Below, piece after piece: positions 51,717 to 62,559 of a stretch of 64,000 nt of DNA (the first letter of the stretch is position 1; each line of letters begins with the position of its first letter). The translations under genes and the position numbers were made by a program. The DNA comes from Streptomyces sp. Alt3. Lineage in GTDB: Bacteria > Actinomycetota > Actinomycetes > Streptomycetales > Streptomycetaceae. Under the pieces are notes generated by a model. The model ran no database searches and was not told the origin of the DNA. It was given only the letters and a program-made list of their open reading frames with translations. The stretch lies in contig NZ_CP120983.1 in assembly GCF_030719215.1 (NCBI RefSeq), positions 6,448,001 through 6,512,000 on the forward strand. Direction: 5' to 3'.

Positions 51717-53249
51717 CTACTTGCGGACCGCGTCCAGCGCGTCCACGATTCCGGCTCCGTAGAAGCCGTTGTACCGCTTGCCGCCCTCGCAGACCGCGTC
51801 GACCGTGCCGTCACCGTCGATGTCGTACGGCGCACCGCACGCGGTGGCGTCCGCCTGGAGCGTCAGCAGCGCCTTCACCACGGCCGGTGAGGCGTGGGGG
51901 TGGGTCGACTTGATCAGGGCCGCGACACCCGCGACGTGCGGCGACGCCATCGACGTACCGGCCTTGTAGCCGAAGCGGTTGCCGGGCAGCGTCGAGAGGA
52001 TCAGACCGTTGTCCGCGGGGGCCTCGGGCGTCTGGTAGCGCGTCGAGTCACCGCCCGGAGCGGCCACGTCGATGACCCCGAGCCCGTAGTTCGAGTAGGA
52101 GGACTTGAGGTTCTTCGCGCCGGTGGCGGAGACCGTCACGACGCCCGGCAGCATGGTCGGGATGTCGGGGCAGGCACTCGGGTCGACCGTGCGGGTGACC
52201 GTCGTCGAGTCGTTGGGGCTCGTCGAGTCCTCGATGGCGTCGAGGGCCAGGTCGTGGTCGGAGTTGCCGGCCGCGGCGACGTTGACGACGCCCTTGCCCT
52301 CCGCGTAGCGGGTCGCGCGGGTGACCGCCTCGACCAAGGCGCCCTGGTCCGGGTCGTTCTTGCAGTTGAACAGCCACGGGTCGGTGTAGTAGCTGCTGTT
52401 CGTCACGTCGACACCGTGCTCGGCGGCCCACACGAAGCCGCAGACGACGGCCTCGGTGTAGAAGTAGCCGGCCGGGGTGGACACCTTGATGCCGGAGACC
52501 TTCACGCCGGGCGCGACGCCGGTGATCCCCGTGCCGTTCTTCGCCGCGGCTATGGTCCCGGCGACGTGCGTGCCGTGGTCGCTCTCGCCGGCCGCGGGCC
52601 GCCAGGCGCCGTCCGTGGTGTCCGGGGCGCCGGACACGCAGTTCACCGAGGCCTTGCGGTCGAAGTTCGGCGCCAGGTCCGGGTGGGTGTCGTCCACGCC
52701 CGTGTCGATGACGGCGACCGTGACCTTGCTGCTGCCCAGCGACTTCTTGTGCGCCTGGTCCGCCTTGATGGCCGGGAGGTCCCACTGCAGGGGCTCCAGC
52801 GGGTCCTGGCCCGCCACCGCGTCCGCCGAAGCCGCCTGCGCCTGCGCGGCGGTGAGGGGCTGCTCGACCCCGATGTCCTTCGTCGCCGCCGGGGCGATCG
52901 GGCTGGTGCGCGTGGCGCCCGCCGACCGGACGCCCTTGGCCTTGCGGATCGTCGCGCCGAAGTCCGGGTTCTGCGAGTGGACGACTATGACGCCTATCTT
53001 GTCGTACGACGTCACGACGGTTCCGCCGGCCGCGGATATCGCCTTCCGCACCTGCTTGACCGTGCCGTGACCCGCCCGCGTGTTCACGACGTACGACAGC
53101 TCGGGGCCGTCGACACGCACCGTCGCCGCAGGCTCGTCCGCGGGTGCCGCGGCCGCGGTCCCCGTCGGAAGGAAGCCGAGCGAGGCCGTGAGCGCGAGTC
53201 CGACGGGCAGCGTGAGTACGCGGGTCCGTCTGGATGCCAGATGAGCCAT
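51717..53249 (-). CDS. Secreted subtilisin-like serine peptidase (S8)
   Basis: A 510-residue exported protease. A signal peptide ends near GTAAAAP (about residue 36). A propeptide of roughly 110 residues resembles an inhibitor-I9-like domain. The catalytic domain has Asp182 (VIDTGVDDTHPDL), His225 (DHGTHVAGTIAA), the oxyanion Asn in AAAGNSDHD and Ser433 (GTSMASPHVAG). The C-terminus has a short acidic, calcium-site-like segment (YDIDGDGTVD). It likely acts on extracellular proteins. A promoter and a leader hairpin lie upstream. Confidence 0.95.
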   Translation of the reverse strand: MAHLASRRTRVLTLPVGLALTASLGFLPTGTAAAAPADEPAATVRVDGPELSYVVNTRAGHGTVKQVRKAISAAGGTVVTSYDKIGVIVVHSQNPDFGATIRKAKGVRSAGATRTSPIAPAATKDIGVEQPLTAAQAQAASADAVAGQDPLEPLQWDLPAIKADQAHKKSLGSSKVTVAVIDTGVDDTHPDLAPNFDRKASVNCVSGAPDTTDGAWRPAAGESDHGTHVAGTIAAAKNGTGITGVAPGVKVSGIKVSTPAGYFYTEAVVCGFVWAAEHGVDVTNSSYYTDPWLFNCKNDPDQGALVEAVTRATRYAEGKGVVNVAAAGNSDHDLALDAIEDSTSPNDSTTVTRTVDPSACPDIPTMLPGVVTVSATGAKNLKSSYSNYGLGVIDVAAPGGDSTRYQTPEAPADNGLILSTLPGNRFGYKAGTSMASPHVAGVAALIKSTHPHASPAVVKALLTLQADATACGAPYDIDGDGTVDAVCEGGKRYNGFYGAGIVDALDAVRK

Positions 53250-53278
53250 GGGTTCTCCACATCATCCGTGCCGTGGGG

Positions 53279-53298
53279 CCGGACACAGGTGTGTCCGG
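53279..53298 (-). promoter_or_regulatory. Small hairpin in the subtilisin leader
   Basis: CCGGACAC (53279-53286) pairs perfectly with GTGTCCGG (53291-53298) around a 4-base loop. On the minus strand it lies between the promoter and the start codon, so it may stabilise or regulate the mRNA. Confidence 0.35.
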
Positions 53299-53316
53299 TC
53301 CGGTACATGACCAGTG

Positions 53317-53346
53317 AATTTATCGCTGATCTTCCCGGCGCATCAA
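53317..53346 (-). promoter_or_regulatory. Promoter of the subtilisin gene
   Basis: On the minus strand TTGATG (53341-53346) is followed after 18 bases by TAAATT (53317-53322), a reasonable housekeeping-sigma promoter in a locally A/T-rich stretch. Confidence 0.5.
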
Positions 53347-53555
53347 TCAATACGGGCAAGTGAGTTCGAGGTGTGACCTCCGGGAGTCGCGTACACGGGT
53401 GCCTCCCCGAGAAGACCGAACCTGCGGTGAACCGCTTCGCCACGCTCTCCGTGCCGTTGCACAGGGAGTCACGCGATCAGCCCCGTCACTCACGCAGAGG
53501 ACTCCCCGTGAAAGCCAACGTCCCCACCACCGCACCCGCGTCGCGAGGAGAATCC

Positions 53556-53921
53556 GTGGCCACCGAAGCCCCGCCGCCCCAGAGCCCTGAGGACGGCAGC
53601 CCCGTCCAGCCCACGACCGAGGCGTTCCTCGAGGCGCAGAACAGTGCGGAGTTCGCCGAGCTGCGCCGCTCGCACCGTTCCTTCGCCTTCCCGCTGACCG
53701 TCGGCTTCATCGCCTGGTACCTGCTGTACGTGCTGCTGTCCAGCTACGCCGACGACTTCATGAGCAAGATCGTCTTCGCGAACTTCAACGTCGCCTTCGT
53801 GTTCGGCCTGGCCCAGTTCGCCACCACGTTCCTCATCGCCTGGTTCTACTCGCGCCACGCCACGAACAAGCTCGACCCGCAGGCGGCGGCCATCAAGTCC
53901 CGTCTGGAGGCCGACGCATGA
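53556..53921 (+). CDS. DUF485 membrane protein
   Basis: A 121-residue protein with two membrane helices (about residues 49-67 and 85-103). The family motif reads ELRRSHRSFAFPLTVGFIAW. DUF485 proteins routinely precede acetate symporters such as ActP and are thought to be accessory subunits. GTG at 53556 has GCGAGGAG five bases upstream; GTG 53508 also has a Shine-Dalgarno site and cannot be excluded. Its stop overlaps the symporter start by four bases. Confidence 0.9.
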   Translation: MATEAPPPQSPEDGSPVQPTTEAFLEAQNSAEFAELRRSHRSFAFPLTVGFIAWYLLYVLLSSYADDFMSKIVFANFNVAFVFGLAQFATTFLIAWFYSRHATNKLDPQAAAIKSRLEADA

Positions 53922-55558
53922 GCGCCGCGTACGCATCGCACCCCGTGATCCAGCTCGCCGCGTCGTCGTCGACGACGGAACACCGGCCGCTGATCATCAC
54001 GCTCTTCGCCGTCTTCGTCGCCGCGACCCTGGGCATCACCGTCTGGGCCGGCCGGCAGACCAAGAGCGCGTCGGACTTCTACGCGGGCGGCCGGCAGTTC
54101 ACCGCCTTCCAGAACGGACTCGCCGTCTCCGGCGACTACATGTCGGCGGCGTCCTTCCTCGGCATCGCCGGCGCCATCGCCCTCTTCGGCTACGACGGCT
54201 TCCTCTACTCCATCGGCTTCCTCGTCGCCTGGCTCGTAGCCCTGCTGCTCGTCGCCGAACCCCTGCGCAACTCCGGCCGCTACACCATGGGCGACGTCCT
54301 CGCCTACCGGATGCGCCAGCGGCCGGTGCGCACCGCCGCCGGTGTCTCCACCATCGTCGTGTCGATCTTCTACCTGCTGGCCCAGATGGCGGGCGCGGGC
54401 GTCCTCGTCTCGCTGCTGCTCGGCATCACCAGCGACGCGGGCAAGATCCTCATCGTGGCGCTGGTCGGCGTCCTCATGATCGTCTACGTCACGATCGGCG
54501 GCATGAAGGGCACCACCTGGGTGCAGATGGTCAAGGCCGTCCTGCTCATCGCGGGCGCCCTGCTGATGACGCTGATGGTGCTGTGGAAGTTCGACTTCAA
54601 CGTCTCCGACCTGCTCGGCACCGCTGCGGAGAAGAGCGGTCACGGTGCGGCCTTCCTGGAGCCGGGCCTCAAGTACGGCGCCACGGACGTCTCGAAGCTG
54701 GACTTCATCTCGCTCGGTATCGCGCTCGTCCTCGGCACCGCCGGGCTCCCGCACATCCTGATCCGCTTCTACACCGTTCCGACCGCCAAGGCCGCCCGTA
54801 AGTCCGTGAACTGGGCCATCGGCATCATCGGCGCGTTCTACCTGATGACGATCGCCCTCGGCTTCGGCGCCGCGGCGCTCATCGGACCCGAGGAGATCAA
54901 GGCGAAGAACCCGGCAGGGAACGCGGCGGCCCCCCAGCTCGCCGAGTACCTCGGCGGGGTCGGCACCACGGGGGGCGCCATCATGCTCGCCGTGATCTCC
55001 GCGGTGGCCTTCGCCACGATCCTCGCCGTCGTCGCGGGCCTCACCCTCGCCTCGTCGTCCTCCTTCGCCCACGACATCTACGCCAATGTCATCCGCAAGG
55101 GGAAGGCCACCGAGAAGGAGGAGATGAGCGCGGCCCGCTGGGCCACCGTCGCGATCGGCGTCGTCTCCATCGCGCTCGGCGCCATGGCTCGCGACCTGAA
55201 CGTCGCCGGACTCGTGGCCCTCGCGTTCGCCGTGGCCGCGTCGGCCAACCTGCCGACCATCCTCTACAGCCTCTTCTGGAAGCGCTTCACCACCCAGGGC
55301 GCGCTCTGGTCGATCTACGGCGGCCTCGCCTCGTCCGTAGTCCTGGTGCTCTTCTCCCCGGTCGTCTCCGGGAAGGCCAGCTCGATGTTCCCGGACGTGG
55401 ACTTCGCCTGGTTCCCCCTGGAGAACCCCGGCCTCATCTCCATCCCGCTGGGCTTCCTGCTCGGCTGGGTCGGCTCGGTCCTCTCGAAGGAGGAGCCGGA
55501 CAAGGGCAAGTACGCCGAACTCGAGGTCAAGTCCCTCACCGGCACCGGGGCCCACTGA
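53918..55558 (+). CDS. actP: Cation/acetate symporter ActP
   Basis: A 546-residue solute:sodium symporter with about 13 membrane helices. Family features include SASDFYAGGRQFTAFQNGLAV, AVSGDYMSAASFLGIAGAIA and ILIRFYTVPTAKAARKS. The ActP-like pairing with an upstream DUF485 gene points to acetate or another short carboxylate. Other monocarboxylates are possible. It is followed after 22 bases by an unusually long hairpin. Confidence 0.9.
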   Translation: MSAAYASHPVIQLAASSSTTEHRPLIITLFAVFVAATLGITVWAGRQTKSASDFYAGGRQFTAFQNGLAVSGDYMSAASFLGIAGAIALFGYDGFLYSIGFLVAWLVALLLVAEPLRNSGRYTMGDVLAYRMRQRPVRTAAGVSTIVVSIFYLLAQMAGAGVLVSLLLGITSDAGKILIVALVGVLMIVYVTIGGMKGTTWVQMVKAVLLIAGALLMTLMVLWKFDFNVSDLLGTAAEKSGHGAAFLEPGLKYGATDVSKLDFISLGIALVLGTAGLPHILIRFYTVPTAKAARKSVNWAIGIIGAFYLMTIALGFGAAALIGPEEIKAKNPAGNAAAPQLAEYLGGVGTTGGAIMLAVISAVAFATILAVVAGLTLASSSSFAHDIYANVIRKGKATEKEEMSAARWATVAIGVVSIALGAMARDLNVAGLVALAFAVAASANLPTILYSLFWKRFTTQGALWSIYGGLASSVVLVLFSPVVSGKASSMFPDVDFAWFPLENPGLISIPLGFLLGWVGSVLSKEEPDKGKYAELEVKSLTGTGAH

Positions 55559-55580
55559 CGCCCGCGCGCCCGCCGTGCCC

Positions 55581-55622
55581 CGACGGGGCCCCGTCGTAGG
55601 TCTCTACGACGGGGCCCCGTCG
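55581..55622. terminator. 19-base perfect hairpin with self-palindromic arms
   Basis: Positions 55581-55599 pair perfectly with 55604-55622 around GTCT. Each arm contains the 16-base palindrome CGACGGGGCCCCGTCG, so each arm could also fold alone. It lies between actP and moaA. Confidence 0.85.
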
Positions 55623-55718
55623 CACCTCGTGTCAACCGCGCCCCCTCGATGTCGGGGGTCTCGCGTAGTCTCGGTGGTGTCAGACCGCAACCGCGGACAT
55701 CACCGGGGGAGGCCCACA

Positions 55719-56708
55719 GTGCTCATCGACACCTACGGCCGGGTCGCCACCGACCTGCGTGTCTCGCTGACCGACAAGTGCAACCTCCGCTGCACGTACT
55801 GCATGCCGGAGGAAGGCCTGCAGTGGCTCTCCAAGACCGAGCTGCTCAGCGACGACGAGATCGTCCGGCTGATCCGGGTCGCCGTCACCGGCCTCGGTGT
55901 CACCGAGGTCCGCTTCACCGGTGGTGAGCCGCTGCTGCGTCCCGGCCTCGTCTCCATCGTCGAGCGGTGCGCCGCCCTGGAGCCCCGCCCCAGGATGTCG
56001 CTCACGACCAACGGCATCGGGCTCAAGCGTACCGCCACCGCGCTGAAGGCGGCCGGACTGGACCGGGTCAACGTGTCCCTGGACACCCTGCGCCCCGACG
56101 TCTTCAAGACGCTCACCCGCCGCGACCGTCACAAGGACGTGCTGGAAGGGCTCGAGGCCGCCCGCGAAGCCGGGCTCATCCCTGTCAAGGTCAACTCCGT
56201 CCTCATGCCCGGTCTCAACGACGACGAGGCACCCGAGCTGCTGGCCTGGGCGGTGGAGAACGCCTACGAGCTCCGCTTCATCGAACAGATGCCGCTCGAC
56301 GCCCAGCACGGCTGGAAGCGCGACGGCATGATCACGGCAGGCGACATCCTCGCCTCGCTGCGCACACGCTTCACCCTCACCGCGGAAGGCGACGAGGAGC
56401 GCGGATCCGCCCCCGCGGAGCGCTGGACCGTGGACGGCGGCCCGCACCGCGTCGGCGTCATCGCCTCCGTGACCAGGCCCTTCTGCCGCGCCTGCGACCG
56501 CACCCGGCTCACCGCCGACGGACAGGTCCGCACCTGCCTCTTCGCCCGCGAGGAGACGGACCTGCGCGGCGCCCTGCGCTCCGGCGCCCCGGACGAGGAG
56601 ATCGCCAGGATCTGGAAGCTCGCGATGTGGGGCAAGAAGGCGGGCTCCGGACTCGACGACCCGGCCTTCCTGCAGCCCGACCGCCCGATGTCAGCGATCG
56701 GCGGCTGA
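55719..56708 (+). CDS. moaA: GTP 3',8-cyclase MoaA (molybdenum cofactor synthesis)
   Basis: A 329-residue radical-SAM enzyme that starts molybdenum cofactor synthesis by converting GTP to 3',8-cyclo-dihydro-GTP. The N-terminal cluster is bound by Cys21, Cys25 and Cys28 (CNLRCTYCMP). The C-terminal cluster is bound by Cys256, Cys259 and Cys273 (PFCRACDRTRLTADGQVRTC). The protein ends in the typical Gly-Gly. The GTG start has GGGGGAGG upstream. Its last 18 bases overlap the end of a convergent small gene. Confidence 0.97.
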   Translation: MLIDTYGRVATDLRVSLTDKCNLRCTYCMPEEGLQWLSKTELLSDDEIVRLIRVAVTGLGVTEVRFTGGEPLLRPGLVSIVERCAALEPRPRMSLTTNGIGLKRTATALKAAGLDRVNVSLDTLRPDVFKTLTRRDRHKDVLEGLEAAREAGLIPVKVNSVLMPGLNDDEAPELLAWAVENAYELRFIEQMPLDAQHGWKRDGMITAGDILASLRTRFTLTAEGDEERGSAPAERWTVDGGPHRVGVIASVTRPFCRACDRTRLTADGQVRTCLFAREETDLRGALRSGAPDEEIARIWKLAMWGKKAGSGLDDPAFLQPDRPMSAIGG

Positions 56709-56939
56709 GGACTCCCACTCCGCCAGCGTCACGACGTCCTTCAGGAAGCCGCGCACGTCGAGGAACGACGAGAGGTGCTCCCGGTGCTCGTCGCAGGCCA
56801 GCCAGGTCTTGCGGCGCTCGGGAGTGTGCAGCTTCGGGTTGTTCCAGGCGAGCACCCACACGGCATCGGCGCGGCAGCCCTTGGCTGAACAGACCGGTGC
56901 GCCGGTGGCGCTCTCGGCGGAGGTGTCGGGGAAGTTCAC
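56691..56939 (-). CDS. Conserved small hypothetical protein with Cys/His motifs
   Basis: An 82-residue soluble protein. Cys residues in VCSAKGCRADAVWVLAW and the WLACDEHREHLSSFLDVRGFL motif suggest a zinc site. I do not know its function. The GTG at 56939 is preferred (family-like start NFPDTSAES). It overlaps the end of moaA by 18 bases on the opposite strand. Confidence 0.75.
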   Translation of the reverse strand: MNFPDTSAESATGAPVCSAKGCRADAVWVLAWNNPKLHTPERRKTWLACDEHREHLSSFLDVRGFLKDVVTLAEWESSAADR

Positions 56940-57158
56940 GGCCTCAACCCTAAGCGCTCCTGCCGGAGGCCTCCGCGACGCGTCCCCGCCGGAGAATGGC
57001 GACGCCGGGCAGCCACGGGGGGAGCTGCCCGGCGTCGGTCCGTCGCTCCGACGGGGGATGCGGAGCGCACAGGAAGTATGGCACGGGCCCCGGGATCCGG
57101 TGCACCGGATCGTCATGATTGATCTGAGCTCTTACCGGGGTCCGCGGAGTACTCCCGG

Positions 57159-57533
57159 TCAGTCGGCCGGGCCCTGTCCTGCCGCACGGCCGGTGGGACC
57201 GGGTTCCGTGGCGGGCTCCGCTGGGGCCGCCGCAGGAGCCGTGCCGAGAGCCGGCCGCATCGGCGCCGACACGAACGTCGAGGGGAGCGAAGGAGCGTTC
57301 TCACGCCCGGCGTTGGCGATGACGACCGAGACATAGGGAAGCAGGACACCCAGCGCGAGCGCCACCACGGCCACATGCCTCTCGACGTTCCACAGGGTCG
57401 CGGCCAGCACCACGGCGACGGTTCGCACGGACATCGAGATGATGTAGCGCCGTTGCCTGCCACGCACGTCGTCGGCGAGGCCCTGCCGGGCACCCGTGAT
57501 CCGGAAAACCTCCGGGCCGCTCTGCTTCCGCAT
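57159..57533 (-). CDS. DUF3099 membrane protein
   Basis: A 124-residue protein. The N-terminal part (VFRITGARQGLADDVRGRQRRYIISMSVRT, split by the first helix) and two membrane helices at about residues 34-50 and 54-72 match the actinobacterial DUF3099 layout. The C-terminal 50 residues are Ala/Pro-rich and probably disordered. The ATG at 57533 has GGTGGA seven bases upstream. The function is unknown. Confidence 0.8.
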   Translation of the reverse strand: MRKQSGPEVFRITGARQGLADDVRGRQRRYIISMSVRTVAVVLAATLWNVERHVAVVALALGVLLPYVSVVIANAGRENAPSLPSTFVSAPMRPALGTAPAAAPAEPATEPGPTGRAAGQGPAD

Positions 57534-57746
57534 CGTGATTCCACCACCAGATCTCTGTGCCGGACTTCCCCGGACGGTGCCGCTACCACGGTACGCCCGG
57601 CGTCGGCCGTGTCCGGGACCGGGGCGCGCCCCGCCCCCACGGGTTCGAACCACAGTTCCACGTACGGACCTGTCCGGCATGCGGCGTACGTCCGGCGCGC
57701 CGAGACTGGGTGAACGTGCGCACACCGCGCCGCACGAGGAGGCGAT

Positions 57747-58031
57747 ATGGGCTGGTTGTGGGCAATCATCGTAGGTCTGGTGCTGGGTGTGATCGCCCGG
57801 GCGATCCTGCCGGGGAAGCAGGACATCCCCCTCTGGCTGACGGTGGTGTTCGGCATCCTCGGCAGCATCCTCGGCAACGCCGTCGCGACCTGGATCGGGG
57901 TCAACGACACCAAGGGGATCGACTGGATCCGGCACGTGCTGCAGCTGATCGGCGCCATTGCCGTCGTGGGTGTCGGCGACATGGTCTGGCAGTCCATCAG
58001 GGGCAACAGGAACAAGACCCGCAGAACCTGA
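57747..58031 (+). CDS. GlsB/YeaQ/YmgE-type stress membrane protein
   Basis: A 94-residue protein with three hydrophobic segments and the family's glycine-rich start (MGWLWAIIVGLVLGVIARAI, then FGILGSILGNAVATWIG). Relatives are transglycosylase-associated or general stress membrane proteins. The ATG has GAGGAGG upstream. A strong hairpin follows the stop. The role is not known in detail. Confidence 0.88.
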   Translation: MGWLWAIIVGLVLGVIARAILPGKQDIPLWLTVVFGILGSILGNAVATWIGVNDTKGIDWIRHVLQLIGAIAVVGVGDMVWQSIRGNRNKTRRT

Positions 58032-58046
58032 TCCGGATGTGAGAAC

Positions 58047-58087
58047 GCCGCGGCCGGTCACGCGTCATGCGTGACCGGCCGCGGCGT
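58047..58087. terminator. 18-base hairpin between convergent genes
   Basis: Positions 58047-58064 pair perfectly with 58070-58087 around a 5-base loop. It lies 15 bases after the GlsB-type gene stop and 14 bases before the end of tyrS, so it probably terminates both. Confidence 0.85.
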
Positions 58088-58101
58088 CGTGCTCGCCGGT
58101 G

Positions 58102-59370
58102 TCAGCCCGCCGTGACCTCGACGGCGGCCAGGTTCTTCTTGCCCCGGCGCAGGACCAGCCAGCGCCCGTGCAGCAGCTCCTCCGCGGCGGGGGCGCTCTC
58201 GCCGTCCGTGACCTTCGCGTTGTTCACGTAGGCCCCGCCCTCCTTGACCGTGCGCCGGGCCGCCGACTTGCTGGCGGACAGTCCGACCTCGACCAGCAGG
58301 TCCACCACCGGGCCCAGCTCCGTGACCCTGGCGTGCGGCACCTCGGACAGGGCGGCGCTCAGCGTCGCCTCGTCCAGCTCGCCGAGCTCGCCCTGACCGA
58401 ACAGCGCCTTCGACGCCGCGATGACCGCCGCGCACTGCTCGCCGCCGTGCACCAGCGTCGTCAGCTCCTCGGCCAGCGACCGCTGCGCCGAACGCGCCTG
58501 CGGACGCTCCTCGGTGAGCTTCTCCAGCTCCTCCAGCTCCTCGCGGCTCCTGAAGCTGAGGATGCGCATGTACGTCGAGATGTCCCGGTCGTCCACGTTC
58601 AGCCAGAACTGGTAGAACGCGTACGGCGTCGTCATCTCCGGGTCGAGCCAGACGGCGCCGCTCTCGGACTTGCCGAACTTGGTGCCGTCCGCCTTCACCA
58701 TCAGCGGCGTCGCCAGCGCGTGCACGGCGGCGCCCGGCTCCAGGCGGTGGATCAGGTCGATGCCCGCGGTGAGGTTGCCCCACTGGTCGCTGCCGCCCTG
58801 CTGGAGGGTGCACCCGTGGCGCCGGTACAGCTCCAGGAAGTCCATGCCCTGGAGGAGCTGGTAGCTGAACTCGGTGTAGCTGATGCCCTCCTGCGACTCC
58901 AGGCGGCGGGCCACCGAGTCCTTGGTGAGCATCTTGTTGACCCGGAAGTGCTTGCCGATGTCCCGGAGGAACTCGATCGCGGACAGGCCCGCGGTCCAGT
59001 CCAGGTTGTTCACCATGGTCGCGGCGTTCGGGCCCTCGAAGGTGAGGAAGGGCTCGATCTGCCCGCGCAGCCGCTGGACCCACGCGGCGATGGTTTCCGG
59101 GTCGTTCAGCGTGCGCTCCGCGGTCGGCCGCGGGTCACCGATCTGGCCGGTGGCCCCGCCGACCAGGGCGAGCGGCTTCAGCCCCGCGAGCTGGAGCCGG
59201 CGCATGGTGAGCACCTGCACGAGATGGCCCACGTGCAGGCTCGCCGCTGTCGGGTCGAAACCGCAATAGAAGGTGACCGGGCCGTCCGCCAGAGCCTTGC
59301 GCAGTGCGTCCTCGTCGGTGGACTGGGCGAACAGCCCACGCCACTTCAGCTCGTCGACGATGTCCGTCAC
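58102..59370 (-). CDS. tyrS: Tyrosyl-tRNA synthetase
   Basis: A 422-residue class I aminoacyl-tRNA synthetase. The HIGH-type motif is LHVGHLVQ and the KMSKS-type loop is DGTKFGKSESG. Tyrosine-recognition segments include FYCGFDPTAASLHVGH and LLQGMDFLELYRRHGC. The C-terminal S4 RNA-binding domain begins around VGLSASKSAARRTVKEGG. The GTG at 59370 has AGGAGAG about seven bases upstream; sequence further upstream is not family-like. No T-box element is visible. Confidence 0.97.
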   Translation of the reverse strand: MTDIVDELKWRGLFAQSTDEDALRKALADGPVTFYCGFDPTAASLHVGHLVQVLTMRRLQLAGLKPLALVGGATGQIGDPRPTAERTLNDPETIAAWVQRLRGQIEPFLTFEGPNAATMVNNLDWTAGLSAIEFLRDIGKHFRVNKMLTKDSVARRLESQEGISYTEFSYQLLQGMDFLELYRRHGCTLQQGGSDQWGNLTAGIDLIHRLEPGAAVHALATPLMVKADGTKFGKSESGAVWLDPEMTTPYAFYQFWLNVDDRDISTYMRILSFRSREELEELEKLTEERPQARSAQRSLAEELTTLVHGGEQCAAVIAASKALFGQGELGELDEATLSAALSEVPHARVTELGPVVDLLVEVGLSASKSAARRTVKEGGAYVNNAKVTDGESAPAAEELLHGRWLVLRRGKKNLAAVEVTAG

Positions 59371-59423
59371 GGTCGTTTCTCTCCTCTGAGGGTCCGATTG
59401 GTTGTCCGGCCAGTCTATGGGGG

Positions 59424-60814
59424 TCATACGCCCCGGCTGACCGAGCTCATGTGGAAGTCCGGGATACGCAGCGCGGGCATCGCGGCACGGGTGAAGTAGT
59501 CGCCCCACTCACGCGGCAGCGTCTTCTCCGTACGGCCCGCCTCCGAGGCCCGGGACAGCAGCCCGACCGGCGACTCGTTGAACCGGAAGTTGTTCACCTC
59601 GCCGACGACCTCGCCGTCCTCCACCAGATAGACCCCGTCCCGGGTCAGACCGGTCAGCAGCAGGGTCGCCGGATCCACCTCCCGGATGTACCAGAGGCAC
59701 GTCAGCAGCAGGGCGCGGCCGGTCGTCGCGGCGACCATCTCGTCCAGGGACAGCTCGCCGCCGCCGTCCAGGACGAGGTTGTCCATGGCCGGGGCGACGG
59801 GAAGGCCCGTCAGCCCCGCCGAGTGGCGGGTGGTGGTCAGCCGCTCCAGCTTGCCGCCCGCGATCCAGTCCGTCGGTGCCAGCGGCAGCCCGTTGTCGAA
59901 GACGGAGCCCCCGTCCCCGGACGCGTGGGCGATCACGAACGGGGCCGACTCCAGCCCCGGCGCGTACGGGTCGCTCCGCAGCGTGAGCGGCAGGCCCGAG
60001 AGCTCCTCCCCGACACGCGTCCCGCCGCCGGGCCGTGAGAAGACCGTCCGGCCCTCGGTGGCGTCCCGGGCCGAGGCCGACCAGTACTGGTAGATCAGCA
60101 GGTCCGCCACCGCGGTGGGGGGAAGCAGCGTCTCGTACCGGCCGGCCGGCAGCTCGATCCTGCGCTCGGCCCAGCCGAGCCGCCGGGCGAGCTCCGTGTC
60201 GAGCGCCGCCGGGTCGACGTCCTTGAAGTCCCGGGTCGACCGGCCCGCCCAGGCCGACCGCGTCCGGTCGGGGGACTTGGCGTTCAGCTCCAGGGTCCCG
60301 TTCGGCTGGTCGTGGCGCAGCCGCACCCCCGTCGACGACCCCAGGTAGGTGGAGGTCATCTCGTGGTTCGCGAAGCCGTACAGCTCGCGGCCGCCCGAGC
60401 GGGCCCGCGCGAAGGCGTCGCCGAGCGCCGGGGCGAAGTCGGCGAAGACGTCGGAGCCGGTCTCCGCCGGCGGTTCCGTGAAGTCCGCGGACACCGGGAT
60501 CCCGGACACCAGCGGCTGCGCGTCCTCGGCGGGCCCGGCACCCCGCGCGGCGGCCTCCGCCGCCCGTACGAGCGGTTCCAGGTCGTCGGCCGTGACGGCC
60601 GAACGCGTCACCACGCCGGACGCCGTCCCCTGCGCGCCGTCGACGGTCGCGATCACGGTCAGGGTGCGTCCACGCGTCACCCCGTTCGTGGTCAGCGCGT
60701 TGCCGGCCCAGCGGAGATTGGCGGAGGAGTTCTCGTCCGCGATCACCACACAGTCGTCGGTGGTGGACAGCTCCAGTGCGCGCTCGACGATCTCGTACGG
60801 CTTGCTGACGCGGC

Positions 60815-60818
<4 letters not shown>
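59424..60818 (-). CDS. pmbA: PmbA/TldE-type metallopeptidase subunit
   Basis: A 464-residue protein of the TldD/PmbA family that lacks the zinc HExxxH motif, as expected of the TldE/PmbA subunit. It contains the NFRFNESPVGLL segment near the end. In other bacteria TldD-TldE form a heterodimeric protease that matures peptides and degrades unfolded small proteins. The ATG overlaps the tldD stop by four bases, so the pair is co-translated. The physiological substrate here is unknown. Confidence 0.92.
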
Positions 60819-62338
<1,520 letters not shown>

Positions 62339-62559
62339 GAAGGGCTCCCCTTCTCCACGTCCGAAAATGTCTCCGCAGTGAATCATGAGGGGTTCCGGCC
62401 TGCCCGTACGTGGTTTTACGTAGCCGTGGTGCGGGCCCGACGGTTCTGTAGGAACCCGACAGCGCCGCGCTGGAGCCACTGTCAGAGGCCGATTCCCTGG
62501 TTGAGGGGTCGTACCGATAGGTTTTCGATGTACCAGACCGCCAAGGAAAGGGTGATCCG

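Larger units (their letters stand above)
53250..53555. other. Divergent intergenic region, subtilisin and DUF485 genes
   Basis: About 306 bases between the two starts. It holds the subtilisin promoter (53317-53346) and a leader hairpin (53279-53298). Towards the DUF485 gene, in-frame GTG codons at 53427 and 53508 are alternative starts. I found no separate gene. Confidence 0.5.
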
